The notes under the pieces: model-generated
The model's database searches: none
What the model was told of the DNA's origin: nothing
What the model saw: only the letters and a program-made list of their open reading frames with translations
Origin: Paraburkholderia gardini
GTDB lineage: Bacteria > Pseudomonadota > Gammaproteobacteria > Burkholderiales > Burkholderiaceae
Assembly (NCBI RefSeq): GCF_907164575.1
Contig: NZ_CAJQYY010000006.1
Location: 1-64,000, forward strand
Length of the DNA: 64,000 nucleotides
Reading direction: 5' to 3'
Made by a program: the position numbers and the translations under genes
Shown: in pieces, positions 53,492 through 62,053 of the stretch
Position numbering within the stretch: the stretch's first letter is position 1
How the letters are laid out: the number at the start of each line of letters is the position of its first letter

Positions 53492-54330
53492 TGGACAGGC
53501 TCCGTCTCTTCGAACAGCAGGCGATGAATGTGCGCCACGCTGCGCTGAAAATCGATACGCCCGAAGCTGTCGTGCGAGTATTGATGGCTGTTGAGTTCCG
53601 CGCGAACGCGCCCCGGATGCGGAGAAAGCAGCAGGATCCGGTTGCCGACCACGAGCGCCTCCTCGATCGAATGCGTGACGAACAGCAATGTAAAACGCGT
53701 CTCTTCCCACAGGCGCAGCAGTTCTTCCTGCATCTTGCGTCGCGTGAGTGCATCGAGCGCGGCGAACGGTTCGTCCATCAGCAGCACGCGCGGCTCCATC
53801 GCGAGCGCACGCGCTATCGCGACACGCTGTTTCATGCCGCCGGATAACGTATGCGGGTAAGCGTCGACAAATGCAGCAAGGCCCACCTTCTCCAGATAGT
53901 GCAACGCTCGTTCTTTCGCTTCCGCGCGTCCGAGCTTCTTTGCGGTACGCAGCGGAAACATCACGTTTTGCAGCACCGTCTTCCATGGTGGCAGCTGGTC
54001 AAACTCCTGAAACACGACGATGCGATCCGCGCCTGGCCCGCGCACCGGTTTGCCATCAAGTGAAATCGAGCCCGAACGCGGCGCGATGAATCCCGCTACC
54101 GCCTTGAGCAACGTCGATTTTCCGCAACCGGAAGGCCCGAGCAGCACGAAACGGTCGGCGCCGTAGACGTCGAAACTCACGTTGTGCGTCGCACGCACGA
54201 TGCGTTCGCGGGTGTGGTATTCGAGGTTGACGCTATCCACGGCGAGCAGCCGCTCGCTATGTCCGGGCTGTGATACGGCGGCGGCCTCGCCGGCCGCATC
54301 CGGGAAAAGCGTAGAAGGATTGGCTACCAT
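53488..54330 (-). CDS. ABC transporter ATP-binding protein, taurine/sulfonate type
   Basis: A 280-residue ATPase: Walker A GPSGCGKSTLLKAVAG, Q-loop VVFQEFDQLPPWKT, signature LSGGMKQRVAIARAL, Walker B VLLMDEPFAALD, and H-loop VTHSIEEAL. A 25-residue N-terminal extension precedes the fold. ATG 54330 has GGAG 7 bases before it; a GTG three bases earlier is possible. Works with the permease and the binding protein at 54520. Confidence 0.93.
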   Translation of the reverse strand: MVANPSTLFPDAAGEAAAVSQPGHSERLLAVDSVNLEYHTRERIVRATHNVSFDVYGADRFVLLGPSGCGKSTLLKAVAGFIAPRSGSISLDGKPVRGPGADRIVVFQEFDQLPPWKTVLQNVMFPLRTAKKLGRAEAKERALHYLEKVGLAAFVDAYPHTLSGGMKQRVAIARALAMEPRVLLMDEPFAALDALTRRKMQEELLRLWEETRFTLLFVTHSIEEALVVGNRILLLSPHPGRVRAELNSHQYSHDSFGRIDFQRSVAHIHRLLFEETEPVQ

Positions 54331-54519
54331 CACTCGGCTCCTTGCGCAAAAGCTGTATCGAATGGTTCGGGCGTCATGGCGTTCACGACTGGATACCGCA
54401 AGTGCAAACCAGCACGATACGGTTCACACGCCCGCTGACCAACCAACGATTGCGCATATTCAATACAGCCTGACGCATAAGCATCGATTTCACTGCGATG
54501 ACGTCCGCCAGCGCGCGAA

Positions 54520-55581
54520 TCAGCTTCCACCCGCTGTGGCCGGGTCGTCGAAGAAATAATCCTTCCATGACCTGGGCTCATTGCGGATCGCGCCGACGCG
54601 ATACATGAACTGCGCGAGCGCTAGCGTGTTCTGCGGCGCGACCTTGAACTGCACCTGCGGATCGCGGATGATCGACAACAGCAGCGCGCGATCGATCTTC
54701 GAATGATTCACGCGGATATAGGTATCGGCGGCCGCCTCGGGATTGGCACTCACGTAACGCGCGGCGTCGACGAGTGCGTCGACGAATGCGCGATACGTCT
54801 TCGGATTGTCGTTGCGGAATTTTTCCGTCGTATAAAGTACGGTGGCCGAGCTCGGGCCGCCCAGCACGTCGTACGAATTGAGAACGATGTGCGCTTTCGG
54901 ATTGCTGGCCAGTTCCTGCTCCTGGAACGGCGGATTGCCAAAGTGCCCGGTGATTTCCGTTCCACCCGCGATGATCGCGGCTGTCGCATCCGGATGCGGC
55001 ACCGTCTGCGTCAGTCTGTCGAGCCGGTTGAAATCCTTTTCGCCCCAGCGCTGCGCGGCGGCGAACTGCAACATCCGTGATTGCACGGAGACCGATACCG
55101 CCGGCAACGCGATGCGATCCTTCTCCGTGAAGTCCGCGATTGTCTTCACGTTCGGATTGTTCGACACGAGGTAATAAGGGAAATTGCCGAGCGACGCGAC
55201 GCCCTTCACGTTCTGGCGGCCATGCGTACGGTCCCAGATCGTCAGCAACGGACCGACCCCAGCACCCGCGATATCGACCGAACCGGACAGCAGCGCGTCG
55301 TTGACCGCGGAGCCGCCGGAAAGCTGTATCCAGTCGACCTTGATGTCGATGCCGGCCTTGCGCCCTTCTTTCTCGATCAGTTGCTGGTCACGCGCGACGT
55401 TCAGCAGCAAATAGACAATGCCGAACTGTTCAGCGATACGGATCTGGCCTTCGGCATGTGCCGGAACGGCCACGCCAAAGCCTGCGGCGGAAACCACGAG
55501 CGCCAGGAACGCGGCGGCGAACCGGCGCACGAAGCGCGCGCGTTTAAACGGCCGGGGAGCGGCCGGACGAATTGAATGCAT
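54520..55581 (-). CDS. ABC transporter substrate-binding protein, taurine/nitrate/sulfonate type
   Basis: A 353-residue periplasmic protein (SsuA/TauA/NMT1-like). An N-terminal signal peptide to about residue 43 (FLALVVSAAGFGVAVPAHA) is followed by I-R-I-A-E-Q-F-G-I-V-Y-L, SGGSAVNDALLSGSVDIAGA, Y-Y-L-V-S-N-N-P and NGWGEKDFN-type lobes. It has an unusually long D-F-T-E-K-D-R-I-A-L-P region, as in family members. 190 bases separate it from the ATPase gene downstream. Confidence 0.92.
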   Translation of the reverse strand: MHSIRPAAPRPFKRARFVRRFAAAFLALVVSAAGFGVAVPAHAEGQIRIAEQFGIVYLLLNVARDQQLIEKEGRKAGIDIKVDWIQLSGGSAVNDALLSGSVDIAGAGVGPLLTIWDRTHGRQNVKGVASLGNFPYYLVSNNPNVKTIADFTEKDRIALPAVSVSVQSRMLQFAAAQRWGEKDFNRLDRLTQTVPHPDATAAIIAGGTEITGHFGNPPFQEQELASNPKAHIVLNSYDVLGGPSSATVLYTTEKFRNDNPKTYRAFVDALVDAARYVSANPEAAADTYIRVNHSKIDRALLLSIIRDPQVQFKVAPQNTLALAQFMYRVGAIRNEPRSWKDYFFDDPATAGGS

Positions 55582-55632
55582 GGGAAACCTCAGGGTGCGT
55601 GGAGCGGCGCGTCAGGGCGCGCGTGAACGCCG

Positions 55633-56604
55633 TTAGAACGGCACATCGCCTTCGATGGTCGTGCGATACATCTTGCGGCGCAGATGGTTGGGGGTGCCGG
55701 CGGCAAGATGCATCAGCGAGCGGTTGTCCCAGAACACCAGATCGTGTTCCGCCCAGACGTGGCGATATAGATGCTCCGGCCGCACGCTATGCGCGAAGAG
55801 TGCGTCAAGCAGTTCCCGGCTTTCGTCGTCGGGCAGGCCCGCGATGTGCGTGGTGAAATGTTCGCTGACAAAGAGCGCCTTGCGGCCCGTTTCGGGATGC
55901 GTGCGCACCACCGGCTGCAGGACGGGTTTTACCTGCGCGATCTGTTGCGCCGAAAGATCCGGACGCCACGGGCTGCGCTGCTGCAGTTCCGCGTATTTCG
56001 CGAGATAGGTGTGCTGCGCGAGCCGCCCTTCGACCGCGTTGCGCAGATGGGCGGGCAGCGTGTCCCACGCGAGATGCATGTTGGCAAAGAGCGTGTCGCC
56101 GCCTTCGGACGGCAATTCCTGCGCATGCAGCAGCGAGCCGAGGCTGGGGTTTTCCTTGTACGACAGGTCGGAATGCCAGAAATGGCCGGCATCCCCGAGC
56201 CCGACTGGCTTGCCGTCCTCGACGATGTTCGATACCACCAGCACTTCGGGATAACCGGCCAGCTGGAACTGGTGCAGCACATGAATCTGCAGCGGGCCGA
56301 AGCGGCGGCTGAACGCAATGTGCTGATCGGGCGTAATGCGTTGATCGCGGAACACCAGCACATGATGATCGAGATGCGCGCGATGAATGCGCGCGAAATC
56401 GTCCACGCCGAGCGGCAGGCTCAGGTCGAGACCGAGCACCTCGGCGCCGGCTGGCGCATCGAATGCGCGGATTTCGATGCGCTGCGATGGCACGGATCCG
56501 GATGACTGGATATCGGCTTCGATACCGGATCGATAAGGGTCCTGATGCACGGAGCGATGAACGGCTCCGTGAGGCGGTTGATGGTCGGAAGTAGCAAGTG
56601 TCAC
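55633..56604 (-). CDS. TauD/TfdA-family Fe(II)/2-oxoglutarate dioxygenase
   Basis: A 323-residue cytosolic enzyme: iron ligands His and Asp in FWHSDLSYKENPS (H-x-D) and a distal His in DNRSLMHLA, with Arg in M-Y-R-T-T-I for 2-oxoglutarate. TauD desulfonates taurine, and relatives act on alkylsulfates or aryloxyacids. Operon position, just upstream of the sulfonate-type transporter on the same strand, suggests desulfonation of an imported sulfonate. A ~45-residue N-terminal extension is unusual. Confidence 0.9.
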   Translation of the reverse strand: MTLATSDHQPPHGAVHRSVHQDPYRSGIEADIQSSGSVPSQRIEIRAFDAPAGAEVLGLDLSLPLGVDDFARIHRAHLDHHVLVFRDQRITPDQHIAFSRRFGPLQIHVLHQFQLAGYPEVLVVSNIVEDGKPVGLGDAGHFWHSDLSYKENPSLGSLLHAQELPSEGGDTLFANMHLAWDTLPAHLRNAVEGRLAQHTYLAKYAELQQRSPWRPDLSAQQIAQVKPVLQPVVRTHPETGRKALFVSEHFTTHIAGLPDDESRELLDALFAHSVRPEHLYRHVWAEHDLVFWDNRSLMHLAAGTPNHLRRKMYRTTIEGDVPF

Positions 56605-56775
56605 GCAAAACTCTTCATCAGATCGTCGGATGGGCTAGCGTCGAAAGGCGCTCTTTCAAACCGTCAATCTACGGGTGTGGTCCATCGTGAGCAACGAAGC
56701 AAATCCGATACGTTTATCTGCTGGAACGATAAGCGCAACGCTCGTCTGGAAAAACTGTTGCGTTCCGCCAGTAAA

Positions 56776-56808
56776 AACGGCGGCACCGGAAATACCGGAG
56801 CCGCCGTT
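56776..56808 (-). terminator. Terminator after the MHS transporter gene
   Basis: AACGGCGGC/GCCGCCGTT arms plus an inner CCGG/CCGG pair with one A-A mismatch and a 5-nt loop, followed on the minus strand by TTTTAC. It lies about 30 bases past the transporter stop, a classic intrinsic terminator. Confidence 0.75.
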
Positions 56809-56834
56809 CTGACGCGCCGCGAAGCGTGTGTCGC

Positions 56835-58130
56835 TTACGGTTCGTTACGCAGATACCCTTCCTTGCCCGGGTCGCGCATGCGTAACGACACGAGGCCCGC
56901 GATCGCGCAAAGTGCCGTGACGTACCAGTAGAACATCGGTTCGCTGCCGGCCCGCTTGAGCCACAGCGCGACGTATTCCGCCGAGCCGCCGAAGATCGCG
57001 TTGGCGAGCGCATACGAGAGTCCGACGCCCAGGGCGCGCACTTCAGGCGGGAACATTTCAGCCTTGATCAGACCGCTGATCGACGTATAGAAGCTCACGA
57101 TAGCGAGCGCCAGCACGATCAGGCCGAATGCCGCGTACGGATTCGTGATGTCCTTCAGCGTATGCAGCAGCGGCACCGTGCCGATGGTGGCGAAAAGGCC
57201 GAACAGGATCATCGACGTGCGACGGCCGATGCGGTCCGACAATGCGCCGAAGAGCGGCTGCATGATCATGTAGACGAAGAGCGCACCCGTCATCACGCTG
57301 CTGGCCGTCTTTGCGTTCATGCCTGCTGTGTTGACGAGGTACTTCTGCATGTAGGTGGTGAACGTGTAGAAAATCAGCGAGCCGCCGGCCGTGAAGCCGA
57401 GCACCGTCGCAAACGCGCCCTTGTGCGCCCACAGCCCCCGCAGCGTGCCCGCTTCCTTGCGATGACGCATTTCGGCCGTCGTGGTTTCGTCGAGTGATTT
57501 ACGCAGATAGAGCGCGACGAGTGCGGCGAGCGCGCCGATGACGAACGGAATACGCCAGCCCCACGCCTTCAGTTCCGCGGTGGAGAGGGTCTGTTGCAGG
57601 ACCACGAGCACCAGCAGCGCACAGAGCTGTCCGCCGATCAGCGTGACGTACTGGAACGACGCGAAGAAGCCGCGACGACCCTTGAGCGCGACTTCACTCA
57701 TGTAGGTCGCGCTCGTGCCGTATTCGCCGCCGACCGACAGCCCCTGGAACAGGCGCGCGACGAGCAGAAGCGCGGGTGCGAGCGCGCCGATCTGCGCATA
57801 GGTTGGCAGCACGGCGATCACCAGCGAGCCGCCGCACATCATGAACACGGAGACCATCATCGCGGTGCGACGGCCTTTCTTGTCGGCGAGACGGCCAAAG
57901 AACCAGCCGCCGATTGGGCGCATCAGGAAGCCTGCCGCGAAGACACCGGCGGTATTGAGCAACTGGGTTGTTGTGTTGCCACTTGGGAAGAACGCGGGCG
58001 CGAAGTACAGGGCGCAGAACGAGTACACGTAGAAGTCGAACCATTCGACGAGATTGCCCGAGGAGGCGCCGACGATGGCGAAGATGCGGCGACGGGTGTC
58101 GTGAGGCTGGAGGACGGAGAGGTCGGTCAT
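56835..58130 (-). CDS. MFS transporter, metabolite:H+ symporter family (KgtP/ShiA-like)
   Basis: A 431-residue 12-helix carrier with the family signature [18 protein letters not shown], a [10 protein letters not shown] loop, [14 protein letters not shown], and SDRIGRR. MHS proteins import 2-oxoglutarate, shikimate, citrate or betaine. The dioxygenase downstream uses 2-oxoglutarate, but a functional link is speculative. A strong hairpin follows it, so it is probably a single-gene unit. Confidence 0.9.
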   Translation of the reverse strand: MTDLSVLQPHDTRRRIFAIVGASSGNLVEWFDFYVYSFCALYFAPAFFPSGNTTTQLLNTAGVFAAGFLMRPIGGWFFGRLADKKGRRTAMMVSVFMMCGGSLVIAVLPTYAQIGALAPALLLVARLFQGLSVGGEYGTSATYMSEVALKGRRGFFASFQYVTLIGGQLCALLVLVVLQQTLSTAELKAWGWRIPFVIGALAALVALYLRKSLDETTTAEMRHRKEAGTLRGLWAHKGAFATVLGFTAGGSLIFYTFTTYMQKYLVNTAGMNAKTASSVMTGALFVYMIMQPLFGALSDRIGRRTSMILFGLFATIGTVPLLHTLKDITNPYAAFGLIVLALAIVSFYTSISGLIKAEMFPPEVRALGVGLSYALANAIFGGSAEYVALWLKRAGSEPMFYWYVTALCAIAGLVSLRMRDPGKEGYLRNEP

Positions 58131-58256
58131 CGGGTTTGTTTTTCCTTTCTCTGTTTTTTGGTTTTTCTGGTCTGGTACTGTTTTTTTGTTTGGCTTGCGG
58201 CCGGAATTTTACCGGATGTAAGGTTTTGGTTAAGGGGTTTGTTGGCTTTTTGCTGG

Positions 58257-58490
58257 TATTTTTTGGGCCTTTCCTTGAATTCGTGTCGGTCTATTGGTGT
58301 TGCCCCTGTGCGGGGCGGCACTTACTTTTCTTTGTCTTCCAAGGGGACTTCCTTCGGGGCGTCTTCCAAAGAAAGGTAAGCAAAAGAAAGGCGCTTCGAA
58401 AGCGCTACTGTTTCCAGGTGCGTCATCCCCCGGGAATGGCAACCCATGAAGTGTCGCCCTCGCACTTCAGGCCGCATCGGTCCCCGCGCG
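58257..58490 (+). repeat. Left arm of a giant imperfect inverted repeat
   Basis: A 234-bp arm running from TATTTTTTGGGCCTTTCC through CGGGGCGGCACTTACTTTTC, GGAAGTCC-type segments and AACCCATGAAGTGTC to TCCCCGCGCG. It is matched base for base in long runs by the reverse complement of 58741-58972. Within it, 'CTTTGTCTTCC...GGGGCGTCTTCC' half-repeats can form smaller hairpins. The 130 bp before it is T-rich. No gene. Confidence 0.85.
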
Positions 58491-58740
58491 ATTTCGTCCC
58501 GCGCGCCTTCAGCACCCGTGACAAGGCGCTCATCCTCCCCGCTTCGCGCACGCGGACGGGTTCACAAAATGAGACCGGCCGAACGAAACACGCTGGTCTA
58601 CTGGAGTTGTCCGTGCCCGTCATGCGGGATTCGCGGAAGGAACGCACGCGCAATCCCGAGTCACCGGTCGGCGACGCACGCAGTGCGGAGCCGGGTGAAT
58701 GACTGCTTTGTCACGGGAGGTGCTGTGCGAGGGACGGTCC

Positions 58741-58972
58741 CGCGCGGGGACCAATGGGAGTTGACTTGTGAAGGAGACACTTCATGGGTTGCCATTCCCG
58801 GGCAATGACGCACCGGGAAACGGGGGCCTTTCGAAGCGCCTTTCTTTTGCTTACCTTTCTTTGGAAGACGCCCCGAAGGAAGTCCCCTTGGGGGGCAAAG
58901 AAAAGTAAGTGCCACCCCGCACAGGGGCAACACTAATAGACCGACACGAACACAAGGAAAGGCCAAAAAATA
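58741..58972 (-). repeat. Right arm of the giant imperfect inverted repeat
   Basis: A 232-bp arm that is the reverse complement of the left arm with few mismatches (e.g. TTGTGTTCG versus TTGAATTCG; CATTGCCCGGG versus CATCCCCCGGG). The 250-bp spacer continues weaker inverse homology (CAGCACCCGTGACAA against TTGTCACGGGAGGTGCTG), so 58257-58972 forms one ~715-bp near-palindrome. It abuts the 3' end of the spoVR-like gene at 58980. Confidence 0.85.
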
Positions 58973-58979
58973 CAGAACA

Positions 58980-60659
58980 TCAAGCCCTGATCAAGGGCGC
59001 CACATACCGACATTCATACCGCTTCCTTACTGTCCCACTCTCATCAACGCTTTCGAGAAAAACGTCAAACTGCCAGAGGCGAGCCATATGCTTCAAAACC
59101 TCTTCACTGTCACCAGAGAGATGCCGGTTATCGCTCATGAAATGCCGAAGGGTCAAACTCCGGTCGCCACGCGTATTCACCGACCACACCTGAATATTCG
59201 GCTCACGATGATGCATATCGTACTGCCGCGACAACGCCTGCCTCACATACTGATACCCGCTCTCATCATGAATCGCGGAAACCTCAAGCGCATCCCGCAT
59301 ATCGTCATCGAGCACTGAAAACAGCCGCATCTCCCGAATCAGATGCGGCGAAAGATACTGCGCCACAAAACTCTCATCCTTGAAATTGCGCATCGCGTAA
59401 TGCAGCGCTTCCAGCCACGGACTGCCGGCCAGTTCAGGGAACCATTGCCTGTCTTCGTCAGTAGGCGATTCGCAGATGCGCCGTATGTCGCTCATCATCG
59501 AAAAACCCAGTGCATACGGATTGATGCCGCTGTAATACGGCTTCGTCACCGGAGGCTGGTACACAACGTTGCTGTGCGAATGGAGAAACTCCATCATGAA
59601 GCCGTCTTCCAGCTTGCCCTGGTTATAGAGCGTGTTGAGCAACGTGTAATGCCAGAATGTCGCCCATCCTTCGTTCATGACCTGCGTCTGCCGCTGCGGA
59701 TAAAAATACTGCCCCACCTTGCGGACGATCCGGATTACTTCCCGCTCCCACGGCTCAAGCAAAGGCGAATTCTTTTCCGCGAAATACAGCAGATTTTCCT
59801 GCGGCTCAGGCGGATAACGATCTTCCGTCTCCTCTGGCAATGCTTCCTTCTTCGAAGGCAACGTGCGCCACAATTCATTCACCTGCGATTGCAGGTACGC
59901 CTCGCGCTCGCGCCGTGCCGCCGATTCCTTCGATAGCGACAGCTTCTGCGGACGCTTGTAACGGTCCACGCCATAATTCATCAATGCATGGCACGAATCG
60001 AGCAGCTCTTCCACGCGATCGAGACCGAAGCGTTCCTCACATTCCGCGATGTAGTTTTTTGCGTAGACGAGGTAGTCGATGATCGCGTGGGCATCCGTCC
60101 AGAGCCGGAACAGATAGTTGCCCTTGAAAAACGAGTTGTGCCCATACGCCGCGTGCGCGATGACGAGCGCCTGCATCGTCATCGTGTTCTCTTCCATCAG
60201 ATACGCGATGCACGGATTCGAATTGATGACGATTTCGTACGCAAGCCCCATCTGCCCGCGACGGTAGCTCTTTTCAGTGGAAAGATAATGCTTGCCGAAC
60301 GACCAGTGCCGGTAATTGACCGGCATGCCGACGGACGCATACGCGTCCATCATCTGTTCGGAACTGATGAGTTCGAGCTGGATGGGATACGTGTCGAGCC
60401 CATACTGCTCCGCAACATGGGAAATGTGCGTATCGTATTCTTCGATGAGCTCGAAGGTCCAGTCGGACGGGCACGGCAGAGGCCGTCTATCGGCAACGTT
60501 CATACGGACTTCCCTTTGCCCTTCCACGGGCACCGCGGTTTGCCCAGGTGCTGCTGCTGCCCCGGCGGGGCCAGCGCTACCGGAATCCCTCTCCTTCGCG
60601 CTCTTGCCGCGCTCTGGCTTGTAGCCGCGCGCTTCATTGTGCAGATGTCGTGTTGTCAT
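58980..60659 (-). CDS. SpoVR/YcgB family protein
   Basis: A 559-residue protein of the SpoVR family, unknown biochemistry, co-induced with YeaG/YeaH under nutrient stress. Features: F-E-L-I-E-E-Y-D-T-H-I near residue 70, YEIVINSNPCIAYLMEEN, A-H-A-A-Y-G-H-N-S-F-F-K, MNEGWATFWHYTLL and GINPYALGFSMMSDI. The ATG at 60659 overlaps the yeaH stop by 4 bases, indicating coupling; the first ~50 residues are low-complexity and an internal Met at about 53 could be an alternative start. Confidence 0.93.
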   Translation of the reverse strand: MTTRHLHNEARGYKPERGKSAKERDSGSAGPAGAAAAPGQTAVPVEGQREVRMNVADRRPLPCPSDWTFELIEEYDTHISHVAEQYGLDTYPIQLELISSEQMMDAYASVGMPVNYRHWSFGKHYLSTEKSYRRGQMGLAYEIVINSNPCIAYLMEENTMTMQALVIAHAAYGHNSFFKGNYLFRLWTDAHAIIDYLVYAKNYIAECEERFGLDRVEELLDSCHALMNYGVDRYKRPQKLSLSKESAARREREAYLQSQVNELWRTLPSKKEALPEETEDRYPPEPQENLLYFAEKNSPLLEPWEREVIRIVRKVGQYFYPQRQTQVMNEGWATFWHYTLLNTLYNQGKLEDGFMMEFLHSHSNVVYQPPVTKPYYSGINPYALGFSMMSDIRRICESPTDEDRQWFPELAGSPWLEALHYAMRNFKDESFVAQYLSPHLIREMRLFSVLDDDMRDALEVSAIHDESGYQYVRQALSRQYDMHHREPNIQVWSVNTRGDRSLTLRHFMSDNRHLSGDSEEVLKHMARLWQFDVFLESVDESGTVRKRYECRYVAPLIRA

Positions 60660-61927
60660 GAGGACGCCACCTGCTTTTCGAACAGTTCCCGGAAAACCGG
60701 GTAGATATCCGCTGCCGTTTCCACTTTCTTCATGGCCATCTGCGGCGCGCTCAGCGCGAGTTGCGCATATTCGAGCCACAGGTTCTGCTCTTCAGGCGTG
60801 ACCTGAATATATGCAAAATAGCGCACCTTGGTCAGAATGTCATCTGCCAGCATCTTGCGGCACTTCGGCGAATCGTCAGTCCAATTGTCGCCGTCCGATG
60901 CCTGGGCGCCGTAAATATTCCATTCACTCGGCGAATAGCGGTCCTCCATCACCTTCGTCATCAGTTCGAGCGCGCTCGACACCACCGTGCCGCCGCTCTC
61001 CGTCGAATGGAAAAACGTGTCTTCGTCGACTTCCTCGGCACGCGTGTGATGACGGATGAACACCACTTCAATCCGCTCGTAGTTACGCTTGAGAAAGAGA
61101 TACAACAGGATGAAAAAGCGCTTGGCCAGATCCTTGCGCTGCTCGTCCATCGAACCGGAGACATCCATCAGACAGAACATCACCGCCTGGCTCGACGGCT
61201 CCGGCTGCTTCACGCGGTTCACGTAACGCAGGTCGAACGGATCGATAAACGGAATGCGCCAGATGCGGCCGCGCAGATGATGGATTTCCTCTTCGAGCAC
61301 CTTGATCTCGTCGCGACGGTCAGCCGGATCGGCCTTCATCTCTTCGAGCTGCTTTTCGAGTTCGTGCAGTTCGTTGACGAGCGGCGCACCGAGCGCGATG
61401 CGGCGGCCAAGCGCGCTGCGCAGCGAACGTACGACGTCGATGTTGTTCGGCGTGCCTTCGGCCGCCCAGCCTGCGCGGATACTTTTCCACGTCGGCACAG
61501 CGAGCAGATGCGTCTTCACAAGACGCGGCAGTTCGAGATCGTCGAAGAAATACTGCATGAATTCTTCGCGGCTCAGTTCGAATACGAAGTCGTCCTGCCC
61601 TTCGCCTTCGTTGCTTGCGCTGTTTCCGCCGCCACCACCGCCTCCGCCGCCGGGACGCGGAATCCTGTCGCCGCGGATATAGTCGGCGTTGCCGGGATGC
61701 ACCATTTCACGCTTGCCGCCCGGGCCGTGCCGGAACGAAGGTTCCGCGATGTCCTTGCGCGGAATCGTGATGCTCTGCGTGTTCTGGATGTCCTTGATGC
61801 TACGGTCGCGAACCGCTTCCGATACGGCGCGACGAATATAGTTCTTTACGCGACGCAGAAAGCGTTCGCGATTTGCAATGCTCTTGTTCTTGCCTGCCAG
61901 CCTGCGGTCGATGATTTGATGAAGCAC
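60656..61927 (-). CDS. yeaH: YeaH/DUF444 family protein with von Willebrand A-like domain
   Basis: A 423-residue protein. An N-terminal basic region is followed by a 9-Gly tract at ~93-102, and a VWA-like fold with MIDAS-type DVSGSMDEQRKDLAK. It acts with the PrkA/YeaG kinase in stress and nitrogen-starvation responses in enterobacteria; the mechanism is unclear. It is 126 bp after prkA and overlaps spoVR by 4 bases. Confidence 0.93.
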   Translation of the reverse strand: MLHQIIDRRLAGKNKSIANRERFLRRVKNYIRRAVSEAVRDRSIKDIQNTQSITIPRKDIAEPSFRHGPGGKREMVHPGNADYIRGDRIPRPGGGGGGGGGNSASNEGEGQDDFVFELSREEFMQYFFDDLELPRLVKTHLLAVPTWKSIRAGWAAEGTPNNIDVVRSLRSALGRRIALGAPLVNELHELEKQLEEMKADPADRRDEIKVLEEEIHHLRGRIWRIPFIDPFDLRYVNRVKQPEPSSQAVMFCLMDVSGSMDEQRKDLAKRFFILLYLFLKRNYERIEVVFIRHHTRAEEVDEDTFFHSTESGGTVVSSALELMTKVMEDRYSPSEWNIYGAQASDGDNWTDDSPKCRKMLADDILTKVRYFAYIQVTPEEQNLWLEYAQLALSAPQMAMKKVETAADIYPVFRELFEKQVASS

Positions 61928-62053
61928 ACCCGGTCTCCCGCTCGAATTTCTGGAGCGCGAGACGCAAGTTGCGCATGCAACCTCATGTCCATGCGGCTTG
62001 CGCCTCGCAAGGTGCCCGCGCCGTTGCGCGACGCAGGCCGTACGCCTTGTGTG

